Of a stretch of DNA of 64,000 bases, positions 33,655 through 43,075 are shown piece after piece (position 1 is the stretch's first letter; every line of letters begins with the position of its first letter). The stretch spans positions 227,386 through 291,385 of the forward strand of contig JADNYV010000034.1 in NCBI GenBank assembly GCA_015501055.1, given 5' to 3'. Origin of the DNA: Mucidula mucida. Its lineage: Eukaryota; Basidiomycota; Agaricomycetes; Agaricales; Physalacriaceae. Under the pieces are notes generated by a model that worked only from the letters and a program-made list of their open reading frames with translations, did not search any database and had not been told where the DNA came from. The translations under genes were made by a program, and so were the position numbers.

Positions 33655-34272
33655 CATCGTCTTTCTTCTTTGACGCGCTGCCAGTGTCTGCCGTGGCGGC
33701 GTTCGCCTGCTCTGTTGCAACTTTTCTCTGCTCTTCGTTAACACATAGTTCCTCCTTCTCGAGACGCTCCATCACCCTCTCCACTGTGAGTTTGTCATCG
33801 CTCTCCAGCGCATCACATATAACGCAAGATCACCATCCATGGCGTGCAGGAGTACAGCAAGCGAGAGGCTGTCCACTGTGAGGGTGCCGACGTTGAAGAT
33901 TTGTTTGCAGATGTCTTTGATTTGCGTCGCGGTTAATACCATTTTGGAGTCGCGGAAGATATGCATGCTGAGTGCGTCGTTGAGAGGAGAGATCTGGCTC
34001 TGGGCCTTCTTCCTATGCCTGCTCTGAAGCTTGTCCCAAATGCCCTTGGACGTGGTGCAGCTTTGATTGATCAGGTATTCGTGTTCGACATCTGAGATCG
34101 CGAGACGTATGTACGCCTGCGTCATGCGGTCGTTAAAGATCCATATCTCTTGCTGAGCCGTGTCGGTATCGGGAGGCTTAGAGATTGTGCCCATCGCGTA
34201 CCCGTCATAGCCACTCATGATCATGCCGTCCTGTGATCTTTGACGACCATTGCTTGTAATTCTTCTGTGCAA
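33655..34272 (-). pseudogene. Copia gag, 5' part, split by the nested insertion
   Basis: Minus-strand reading from about 34272 (in-frame ATG MIMSGYDGY near 34220) gives SGYDGYAMGT, AQQEIWIFNDRMTQAYIRLA, NQSCTTSKGIWDKLQSRH and TATQIKDICKQIFNVG, a UBN2/DUF4219-type Gag. The C-terminal zinc knuckle lies beyond the nested element at about 31870. A frame change occurs near 33800, so gag was possibly already damaged before or after the insertion. Confidence 0.8.
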
Positions 34273-34484
34273 GATTGAGTTCTTTGATGTCCGGCGGCTG
34301 TTTTGAGCGAAGGCGTTCTAGCGGCATTGGGGAGATGAATGATGAAAGGAATTTATGGTGATTTTGGTGTGTTGTGGGATGTACGATGTATCTGCATTGT
34401 GTATGAAAGAAAAAACAGCTGTCCTTGGCCTAGATCCCAGCTATACAACTTTGAAGAGCTGTTCAGCAGCAATTGCCCATAACC

Positions 34485-34773
34485 TGTTAGAATCTAGGAT
34501 ACCGTGTAAGTATATATAGTAAATCTATTTCCCAGTACACCGTGGTGGATGACTGGGCTCGTACCTAGGACACCGTGTAAGTATATATAGTAAATCTATT
34601 TCTATGTGTCCGTCAGTACATAGTCCTTGTCCATGTGTGAAACCGACTTACCCCAGTACACCGTGGTGGATGACTGGGAGTAAGTGGATCAATTGCGCGC
34701 GTCCATACCGCGCGCTCGGTCTCTATCTCCGATCTCCGAGATGATCTCGCATTGTTCTCTTACTATCACAACA
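34485..34773 (-). repeat. Copia 5' LTR
   Basis: 289 bp with the same ends and internal repeats as 27911-28199 and about six substitutions, followed by target duplicate CAGGC. Confidence 0.93.
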
Positions 34774-34778
34774 CAGGC

Positions 34779-35393
34779 AAGATGTGTTGTCGCCGACACC
34801 CTTACTGACAAAGTCCGTTCTTGCTGTTCTACAGACAAGTCAATGCCTGTTTACTAACTACAGACTCAGTTCATATTCTGTTCTTGCACCTCCAAATTTG
34901 CACACAGCTTCGTCAAATGTGTTGAATGCGTAGGAAACAACATTGGCATGACAGATTACACAAAATTCCAGGGTATTATTGACAGTAAGTCACCTTATTG
35001 GTATGCCTCAAGCGTGTATTCAACATGTATGCGCGTGTAGGCCCCAGTGCGATGTGCAAGGTCTGTCAATATCAAAGCTGTCATTTTTGGGCCAAGACCC
35101 CAACCACCCTCTATCTCCTATCTCTACGCGGAATAGCACAAGCTCGGAGTCGGAGACATCGAGGACTACTGGTTCCTTGACGGCTTTGGGCAGTTCAGGT
35201 TCTGTGACATCCACTGGGTTCAGTGACCATTTGGACGCTGCAGTTTGGGTGAACTTGCAGCTTGTGGCTGCTATAGAAGTTATTGTGGTTGGGGCAGTTG
35301 TTGGGGCTCGTCTCTAGATGGTGCGATGTTCTCCCCTGCTTGTTGAGCAATGGGCGGTCAGGTGGTATACACAGCTTATGCTTTCTGGTGGCC
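34779..35393. other. Stretch without a recognised gene
   Basis: Flank of the copia insertion. Open frames on both strands are short and unrelated to families I know. Confidence 0.3.
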
Positions 35394-36064
35394 TCAATAT
35401 TTTTGGCCACCTTCTCGACTTTCTGGACGTCGGCTCAATAGAGCGGTTTTTGCGGCGGTACTTCCTATTGGTTTCCTACATGAATTTTGGGGGCGGTGGC
35501 GATTAGGCTGCAATTGCGACATGTCTACTCCTTCTCTACTGGGTGTCTGCAAATTGGCAATCGCCTGAGGTGTGCTATTTTGCAGTCTTGAACACATATC
35601 TCGTTTGGTCAGTACATTATACCCTATGTTATCTGGATATCGTGTTGGCACAATGGCATCAGGAATTCTTTGGTCCAATGTATAGAGATTCCCGACTTGA
35701 TTGAAGTATTGAGGACAGTATATATAAATAAAAACAAGACAGACTCGGACAACAACAGTAAGTGGAGTAATGGAATGATCATTTTGGCGGCTCTGTTGCC
35801 ATTCTTCAGAGTGGAAAATGCAGCATAACAAGCAAACTCACGAGAGACATCATTAAAACTAATCCAACAAGCAGATTTGAGACCCATTTTAGCCTCTAGC
35901 TCCTTCAGTTTAATCAAAGGAATACCCGTGCAGACGATGCCGCCAGAGCCTCGTAGTGCAAAGTAGAAAAGCTCAATTGCGTCATGCGCGACCTCGGCAA
36001 CTTTGGCTTGTCTGGGAATATTCAACACAGAGAAGACATGAACTGAATTCAATGGGTCCCACAA
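35394..36064 (-). pseudogene. PEVKPR/SFDDVS-family copy F (C-terminal part)
   Basis: The minus strand encodes HDAIELFYFALRGSGG, IPLIKLKELEAKMGLKSACW and SFNDVS near 36000-35845. A donor GTGAGTT follows. The last-exon equivalent NLYTLDQRIPDAIVPTRYP lies near 35690 and remains open to 35394, giving a longer tail (SREGVDMSQLQPNRHRPQNS) than other copies. N-terminal exons are absent: the sequence before HDAIEL is unlike the other members. The copy is transposed or truncated. Confidence 0.6.
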
Positions 36065-36069
36065 CGAGA

Positions 36070-36669
36070 ATATACATTTACGCAGCTTGTGGAAAAAACT
36101 TATGAAGTGTCCTTGAACGTCTGGATAGAGTAGGAGAGCTGTATGATATTTGGGAAAGACAATAGGAAGCGTGCAGTATTGGCAGTAGTTGGATCAAATC
36201 CGTCCTTTGTAGAGGGCATCGTCCAATCAAGACTGGTTGCATTGCGCATGATAGGAAGGATCAAGTCGAATTCGGAATCTTTTGGAAACGTGCAATCAAG
36301 AGCTGAATTTAACGGCTCCATGTATGGTGCGTTGCTCAACTTTGCACGCATGACGAACCCAGTTGGTATAGACTTTGCGCGCTCCTGCAGTCTGTGTGTT
36401 TTACCCAGGTCAACCACCACACTGCGAACAGATTGAGCGGCGTGGGGTGAAGACGCGCATATCAGTCTCCATCAAACAAAGTCATTCTTGCAAAGGAAGG
36501 AGGCCTCCAAAAAGAGGTATTGAAATGCTGCCGCACACCAGATTTTTGACACCAATGACACAGATTGTAGAAGAGCAATGTTGTCCTGGTTGCAAGAGAT
36601 AATTTTATTGATCAACTTCCAAGGGAAAGTCATATAGATGTCCTATAGATATATTGAGCAGGCAATAGA
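36070..36669. other. Unassigned segment with a minus-strand open frame
   Basis: A 106-codon minus-strand frame at 36100-36420 (FPKDSEFDLILPIMRNATSL) looks protein-like in composition, but I recognise no family and it has no clear start context or partner exons. Confidence 0.3.
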
Positions 36670-39063
36670 GAGATGGCGACGGGCATACCATCTCCCAAAA
36701 TAGTTGACATGAACATTGAAGACAGCCTTGCGCTTTCAAAAAAGGACAGTTAATTGGCCCTCTTGTTGAAGTCAGTCCTTGGTCAGTCCAGAGGAGCTGA
36801 AAAACCGTTGTGCTGATGCCCACCAACATCTTCCGTGCGCCTGCACCTGCCTGCCTGAACATGCAGGAGAGGGCTTAGTGCTACCACTCGATCCTCTGCG
36901 ACAATTATATTACTGCCATCATTCTAGCACTTAGATGGTTAGACGGAAAAAGGTTGATATAAAAGGAAACTCAGGGTCTCCTAAGTACTGGCTGCACCTC
37001 CTGCTCTATTCTTGTTTTTTCTAGCACTCACGCGTTTTACCGGCTCATTCACTGCTGACAATCTCTTCTCATGTCAAAACCTACCGTATTTTGCGTATAA
37101 AAAGGGGGACGAAAATGGCGAATCTCAGAAACCCACCCAAATCATCATTGCCATGTCTGCAGTCTACAAACACGTCGCTCTTGTCACCGGCTCCAACACC
37201 GGTATTGGGCTAGAGATAGTGCGAAGCCTGGCAGAGAAAGGCCACACTGTCTACCTTTCTGCGCGCAACCTCAAGGCTGGGTTGGACGTGCAGTCCCAGC
37301 TCAAAGCCAACGGTCTCAATGTCAAGTTCGTCCAGCTTGATGTTGCATCCACCGAGTCCGTCGCCGCCGCAAAGGACATTATCGAGAAGGCCGAGGGTTG
37401 CCTTGACACCGTCGTGCACAACGCGGCAATCAGTTGCATGGCTGAGAGTGCAGGCCCACTCAAAGAGTCCCTCGCTAACATCCAAGCCACCTTTGACAGG
37501 AACCTCCTCGGTCTCATTCACGTCACCCAGGCATTCGTCCCTCTTCTCCGTTGTGCACCCGCTGGCCAGGCGTGCTTTGTCCAGGTTGCGACGGACATGG
37601 CAAGCAATGCCCACATGGCTTCTCCTAAAGGCAGACTGCACCAAACCATATCATATAACACAAGCAAGGTCGCCGCAAACTCGTATATTATCACATTGGC
37701 GAAGGAGTTGGAAGGAGAGGTGAAGGTCAACATGGTTACGCCTGGTTTTACCACTACCAAGTTGAACGGTTTTGCTCCTGGCGGGAGGACGCCCAGACAA
37801 TCAGCGGATATCATTGTTCCCTGGGCTTTGCTAGGACCTGAAGAAAAGGATAAGACTTGTAAGTTCTTCTTCTATCTTTGCGACTTCGGTAAAATCTCAT
37901 GACCGGCTGTTACAGGTTGGTTCTGGTGTCCGGATGGAGAGCTCGCATGGTAGAGGAGACATATAGGAAGTGAAAACACTGCAATAATAGAATTTGCTTC
38001 TGACCATTTTGCCTTCACTTGATTTCATGGAAAGCTCAAGGGTACATAAGCAGTCTCCACTTCTCATTGACTAGAGCATCATAACACCGCGCTACATACG
38101 CTCTTTCGGCAACCAAGCAATCATTTCAAGAGTGAAGCTTGTGCAACCATGACAATGCTCGTCCTGCTTTTCCGCGCATTTCTTTGCATCCGGTAAAAAA
38201 AGGGGTAACTCTATCTTCTAGCATGGATGCCATGAAGGCCTTCTTTGCCTGACGGTGTTCTGTCAAGCTTGATAGGACATCAAGGGCGCAGGATGCGAAC
38301 ACTGTTGAAATAATATATATACTGGGAGGGACCTCAAAGCAAACGCTCGTCAGTCAAATCCCGTGCAAGTCGGGCCTCTGCCTCGCATCACTCCCTCCGA
38401 GTACAGAAGCCTGACGTGAACTCGTCAGAGATTCGAGAGCAAAGGTGCCGCCTACATATTTTAATAACATTGTTTTCATACAAGCGAAACAGAGAAAAGC
38501 AGCAGACGCAGACAAAGAAAGAGATATGCAATCCGCAGACAGAAAGCAAGAACATAGCAATACATCAAGATCTAGAAAGAGCCATAGAGAACGAGACAGA
38601 ATTCATCAATGAGGTCCATATCGCGAAAGCAGTTCTCTGTATGTTTCTGAAATCTACCGAAACCATCAGTTACACTATGAGCATCTGAGAACACCCTTAC
38701 CTTTTCAGCTTGCTCCGTTCCTCCAGGGACGAGCCTACAAATAACAATTGACAATTCAAATCAGCGCTTCGCCTCATCCAACGCCGAGGCCTTGTCAGAA
38801 GCATCAGTCTCTTGAAAGCACCGGCCAAGTGAAGGCTGACTCAAGACACTCAAATCCAGTGTTGTACGACATGCTGAGCAACCAGAAACGCTCATCCATG
38901 GGATAAGCCTATGGATATCATAAGAAGGAGGAGGGGGGAGAGTATCTACATACCACCGTACCTCGTCGCTGTCAATACTCTGTTCAATAACACTCACAGC
39001 CTGTTCCACGTAACTGATAGCTTTTGCTCTATCAGTCAACGAGTTTCGCGCCAACACTGTTAT
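36670..39063 (-). repeat. Arm 2 of the large inverted duplication (interrupted by the SDR gene)
   Basis: Reverse complement of 27890-26541, interrupted between about 36937 and 37982 by 1.05 kb that has no counterpart in arm 1 (only CGA there). On either side of the insert the arms match closely, for example CATCATTCTAGCACTTAGAT on one side and AATAATAGAATTTGCTTCTG on the other. Confidence 0.75.
37153..37953 (+). CDS. Short-chain dehydrogenase/reductase (classical SDR)
   Basis: NAD(P)-dependent oxidoreductase, probably cytosolic; substrate unknown. Two exons (37153-37858 and 37916-37953) with a GTAAGT...TTACAG intron give 247 residues, standard for classical SDRs. Motifs are TGSNTGIG (cofactor-binding Gly-rich loop), LDVAS, HNAAI (in place of NNAG), and YNTSK (catalytic Tyr and Lys). 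PGFTTTKLNG comes later, and the C-terminus is CWFWCPDGELAW. The start MSAVYKHVALVTGS is chosen because it gives the usual short N-terminus; an upstream in-frame ATG at 37129 is possible. GATATAAAAGG about 200 bp upstream may be its TATA box. The gene and its flanks form the segment missing from the other inverted arm. Confidence 0.9.
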
Positions 39064-41660
39064 ACAAATTGTGCGAAGCCATCTTGAAAACTTCTCGATC
39101 GAGAGCAAATTATAGTCAAGACTTGCCCGGAGAATTGCCTGTCCAAATGAGGTGAAACCAAAGCCAAAAACACAGCACTAACTTCAAGGCTGCTGTAGAG
39201 AACTGCGGTGGAGAAGGCAGCACCATACTTTACATCAGCAGACTAAGGACCTACCATCTACCGGACAATCCTTCTCAGCCCACTGGAACAAGTGTCATAA
39301 TACAACGGGCAGATCATGAACCGGTAACATACCAGAATGTCTGTGATGGCCTTGTAGGTGCTAGCCGCCAGCGGGCCAGCCAAAACGGTGTCCTATTATT
39401 GCAGCGGTGAGGCCTGAATGCTTCACTGAGGACAAGAGAACATACCCCAACGATGCTGGACATCCCGTCCCAATCCTTCAACAGAGCCAATAACTCTACC
39501 TCGAAGACTCGCAATGCATGTGTAAAATGTTGTAATCAAGTAGCATCACTCTCCTCCAGTACTACCGCCTTCTCCGAGATCTCCTGGATCCTTTTCCGAC
39601 ACGCTTCCACTTGGACTGTCAAGTTGCGAGCCTTTTCTTCCTAAAAACAATCAGAGACATCCACAAGAACTGCAAGCACTTACATCAATGGTATTGTCCG
39701 TGGTGTCTTGCCGGGCTTGGCGAAAGGCGAAAACTAAACAAAGTCAAGCCATTGTGATGTCCTATTCCACGATAACACACACCCCAACCGGATACACCAG
39801 AGAACGAGGTAATAGATAGATGCATATACACTTCTGCGTCAATCTCAAGCGGGGAGGACTGACAATGTACCTCCAGAAGCTTGTATTCATTAGAGTTAAT
39901 TACAAATGAAGAAAATATGATATGTCTCGTGCCATGTCAAATAGATCCAATATCTGTTCATGATTTGCTGCCCACTCTGAGCATCCTTGAACGGCACAGT
40001 TGTAAGCTGTGCGCCATAACCACGAGAGATCCTTGGAAATGAAATTGATTGATTTTTGAGTTCGTGCCGTTTTAACAAAGACTTTAGCTAAAATAAAACA
40101 TTCAATAGTATGAAGGGCGAACCACAAAAGTTCACAAACATCTTTGAAAATGCTCAAGCAGCATGTCGATAAGTAGAGGCCTATATCAAATTTATCATGT
40201 CATGAATCGGAAGCTGAACAGATAAATTGACTTGTTCGGGGCCGTCTCAGTGAGTAGCCAAAGGACGAGCTTGAGAATATGTTGAATAAGCGTCATAGCT
40301 TCAACAAGCGTCTCACCGCCGCTTGGTACTTTCAGCGTGTTGAGTAGCGCCTTGAGCGCCGTCAGAAGGATTAACCTGTTTTCCGACTGGTGCGATACTT
40401 GTGTCGCCAGTAACAGCATTCTCCTGTCAAAGTCTGGGCACTTGACCATTCCTTGAACGGCTTTGATCGCTGTTGAGACATTTAGCGGCTCCCATTATGG
40501 CATTGCTAGTCAGGCGTGCCTTTATCATCTTCCTGTCTACACTTGGAACCAAGGTTGTGACACTGGGAGACTTGCGCATGGTACAATAATCAATTCGGAG
40601 CAACAGCCCGCCGTAATAGAATGCGGGAAAACTGTGGTGCATTGGTTTTGGCTGATACGCCTTGGGAATAGATATGTGTATGTACAATACTTCTTTTATC
40701 TCACCTTGACAATGCCCTACAAAGGAAATGGCAATCAGGAAGACTAGCGTACAGCAAGCCGACAACCATGTGAGTGTCCTGTGTAACACGCTGTCCAGAG
40801 GCAAAAGTCTACAATGTGTACAATCTAGGCTAGGAGCCGTCACCCAATGAGAGGTGTGAGAGATGAACACAGCTTCCAGAGTTGCTATACAATCTTATAG
40901 GAGTATCCAATCATATGTCAGAGGCCAGATGAGGCACTCCAGACTATGACATGGACCCAGCACAATGTTCAAAGACTCCTTCCATTGTGGGTATGAGTAA
41001 ACGGTGTTGATGAAGAAGTTCACCGCCTTCGTTAAGTAATCACCAATACAAAGAACCTTGATATGATGGGCAAAGAAGCACGGAATCGTTGCAGGAGATT
41101 TAGGCCCATGATCCATGTCTGTACAGGCCTTAGTCTACATATGACTTGTCTCTCAACGCTGGTCTGCTGCTTAGCTTGTATATCACCAGGGCCAGTATTC
41201 AAAACCCACCACAGTCCTGAGGCACAAGATTCGCAAGTGGCGCTCAAAACGTAGACGACTGTGGTGCTCTGCAATGTGTGACTGAGCACACATGGTGCAG
41301 AACTCGGTGATTGAAGCACCAATCACTGGGATGTCATCATTCTTCTTCATCAATCCCTATCACGTCTTATTAGCCTCTGTCATCGATACAGAATTTACTG
41401 TACTCGCCCTGATGGACAGCAGTCAAGAACATAATGTAGTGCATTGCGGCCTCGTTTAAAGAACACCTTCGCATGCCTTTGCAAACTCCCAGTGCTCAAT
41501 GTGAGACAACACCGCTTTCCTGAAGCACTTCGCCCATGCACTTGACGGACTGTTTGTGCAGAATAGCTTGTGACTTCCTGCAACAAACCACTCTGCTGCT
41601 TCCGGCTAGCGTTTTGTGTTGTAATGTCCGTCTCCATACTGTCATAACAACTGGGCAATG
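38606..41660 (-). pseudogene. SPO22/ZIP4-like meiosis gene, C-terminal two thirds (interrupted)
   Basis: Blocks in family order on the minus strand: WFVAGSHKLF and LSHIEHWEFAKACEGVL near 41600-41480, NEAAMHYIMFLTAVHQ near 41440, MVKCPDFDRRMLLLATQVSH (40449), TLKVPSGGETLVEAMTLIQH, ISKDLSWLWRTAYNCAVQGC (40040), VFEVELLALLKDWDGM (39510), FSRWLRTICITVLARN (39090), DEAKR-stop-FELSIVICRLVPGG (38750) and ISETYRELLSRYGPH with a stop at 38606-38608. Frame shifts, the TGA in KRWFE, and about 900 bp of unmatched sequence (40480-41380) between consecutive exons argue that it is non-functional. The missing head probably lies at 47830-48110, beyond an inserted DIRS element. Confidence 0.7.
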
Positions 41661-41947
41661 TGGAATTAAATCACTAGCAGTTTTGAGATAGAGGACATAC
41701 AGTTAGACAAGCAGTCGCGTCAACACTGGGAAGCTTGTTATCCATTTCACAGAGTACTAAGGAGGCTATTGAGTGGTAAGACATTGATTTAGGGCGCCAC
41801 TGATATGTAAATGTGGCGTTAAGTACACCCAGAGCTTGGTTCTGATCTTTATCTTTCGTCGGGTTTAAATGTTTGTTTACACAAGGCTAATAATTGAGTG
41901 AGCACAGTTCTTACACTGTCTTTTTCCTCTCCTCACCTGAGTACCTG

Positions 41948-42150
41948 CTTCAGGTTGCAACGGGTCCACCCCACCTGTCGATCAAAGCAAGTACTTGGGG
42001 TGCCAGTAATCCTGCTCCAGGTTGTAACGGGTCCGTCTCACCTGTTGATCACAGCAGTTTTATTTGGTACGTGTTATCTCGTGTCGACACTGTGTCACTC
42101 ACGCAGGGCACTCGCAGGTTGCAACGGGTACGTCCCACCTGTGCATCGCG
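41948..42150 (+). repeat. Three degenerate copies of a 34-bp unit
   Basis: CAGGTTGCAACGGGTCC followed by CACCTGTCGATCA occurs three times (about 41951, 42019 and 42116) with a few substitutions and spacings of about 70-95 bp. It lies upstream of the hAT-like remnant and the DIRS-like ORFs and could be part of the 5' control region of one of them. Confidence 0.6.
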
Positions 42151-42359
42151 CCACATTTGTATACTCGTTCACTTCTGCCCGTTTATTTCTCACGCTTTAC
42201 ATACACAAAAGTCTCATAGGATATTTTACTTACTCTCTTACGTCTCCTCATTGTCGTGTTAGGTATGCTGTTTCTTACAGACTCTCTCTATGTCTCCTCA
42301 TTGTTGGGGTAGACACCACAAAATTTGGGCATAAAAGAAATACATATATTTCCATCTAC

Positions 42360-43058
42360 TAGAGTCGGACGCGAGTATAGAATAAAAAAAGTACTCACGA
42401 ATAAACTCATACTCATCATGCAAGCCAAGAGTATACTCGCACGTGAGTAGAGTAGAGTCTAGAGTCTATGGTGAGTCTAGAGTTTCAGTTTGGGGCCACG
42501 AATACTCGATAGACTCATACTCATAAATATTCGTGAATACTCATGAGTATTCTTATATTCGTGAGTATTCGTGAGTATTCAGCTCCTAATATATATTTTT
42601 TGAACAAAATGAACCCCGTGAGCATTGAACCCACCTGTCTCAGAGTTTGACACGGGTCATGATGGTGATGTTGAGATTGACGATGATGACGATGATCTCT
42701 ATGAAACGATTGAGCAGGTAGTTTTGGTTCGACGGCGCAAGCCTGCTTCTTCACCTCAGGATACTACTGATATGGATGCTACTGATATGGATATAACTTG
42801 ATACACTTACGACCTACTTACTTTAATCTTCACTGTCTTTATGTTTGAATTTGCTTGCTGATACGTGAGTATACTCGAGTATACTCGGATCGTACTCGAG
42901 TACTCGAATACTCGAGACTCATGAAGTACTCTCGAGTAGAGTAGATATTCGAGTAGAGTCTCGAGTGAAGACTCGAGTCTTGAGTATTGGGTTTGAGGTA
43001 AGAGTTACTCATACGATGAGTCCGAATATACTCGAGTATGGACTCGTGTCCATCTCTA
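42360..43058 (+). mobile_element. hAT-like transposon remnant (699 bp, internally deleted)
   Basis: The ends are TAGAGTCGGACGCGAGTATA and, in reverse complement, TAGAGATGGACACGAGTCCA. An imperfect 8-bp flank duplication CCATCTAC/CCATCTAG (7 of 8) fits a hAT-type insertion. Both ends are packed with subterminal copies of GAGTATACTCGAGTAC-like words. Between them, 42640-42801 encodes an acidic tail (SEFDTGHDGDVEIDDDD...LYETIEQVV) with a stop, resembling the C-terminus of a hAT transposase. The rest of the transposase is missing. It sits 17 bp before the first DIRS-like ORF. Confidence 0.6.
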
Positions 43059-43075
43059 CCATCTAGCGGATCAGA

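Larger units (their letters stand above)
27911..34773 (-). mobile_element. Ty1/copia LTR retrotransposon with a nested gag-only element
   Basis: Two 289-bp LTRs (27911-28199 and 34485-34773) start TGTTAGAATC and end CACAACA, differ at about six positions, and are flanked by the perfect 5-bp duplication CAGGC (27906-27910 and 34774-34778). The internal region reads on the minus strand: gag, zinc knuckle, integrase, RT, RNase H. A purine tract GTTGAGGAGGAG abuts the 3' LTR (left). A second element, 31908-33649, is inserted in the gag region. Frame breaks in pol indicate it is not autonomous now. Confidence 0.95.

Noticed and set aside
42605..42640. A tRNA-like T-arm (GGTTCAA-type box) on the minus strand
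   Set aside because: No matching A box, acceptor stem or anticodon arm at the right spacing; it lies inside the hAT-like remnant.
42362..43060. GAGTATACTCG-rich blocks as a CRISPR-like array or telomeric repeat
   Set aside because: The words are degenerate, unevenly spaced, without spacers of constant length, and bounded by terminal inverted repeats, which fits transposon subterminal repeats.
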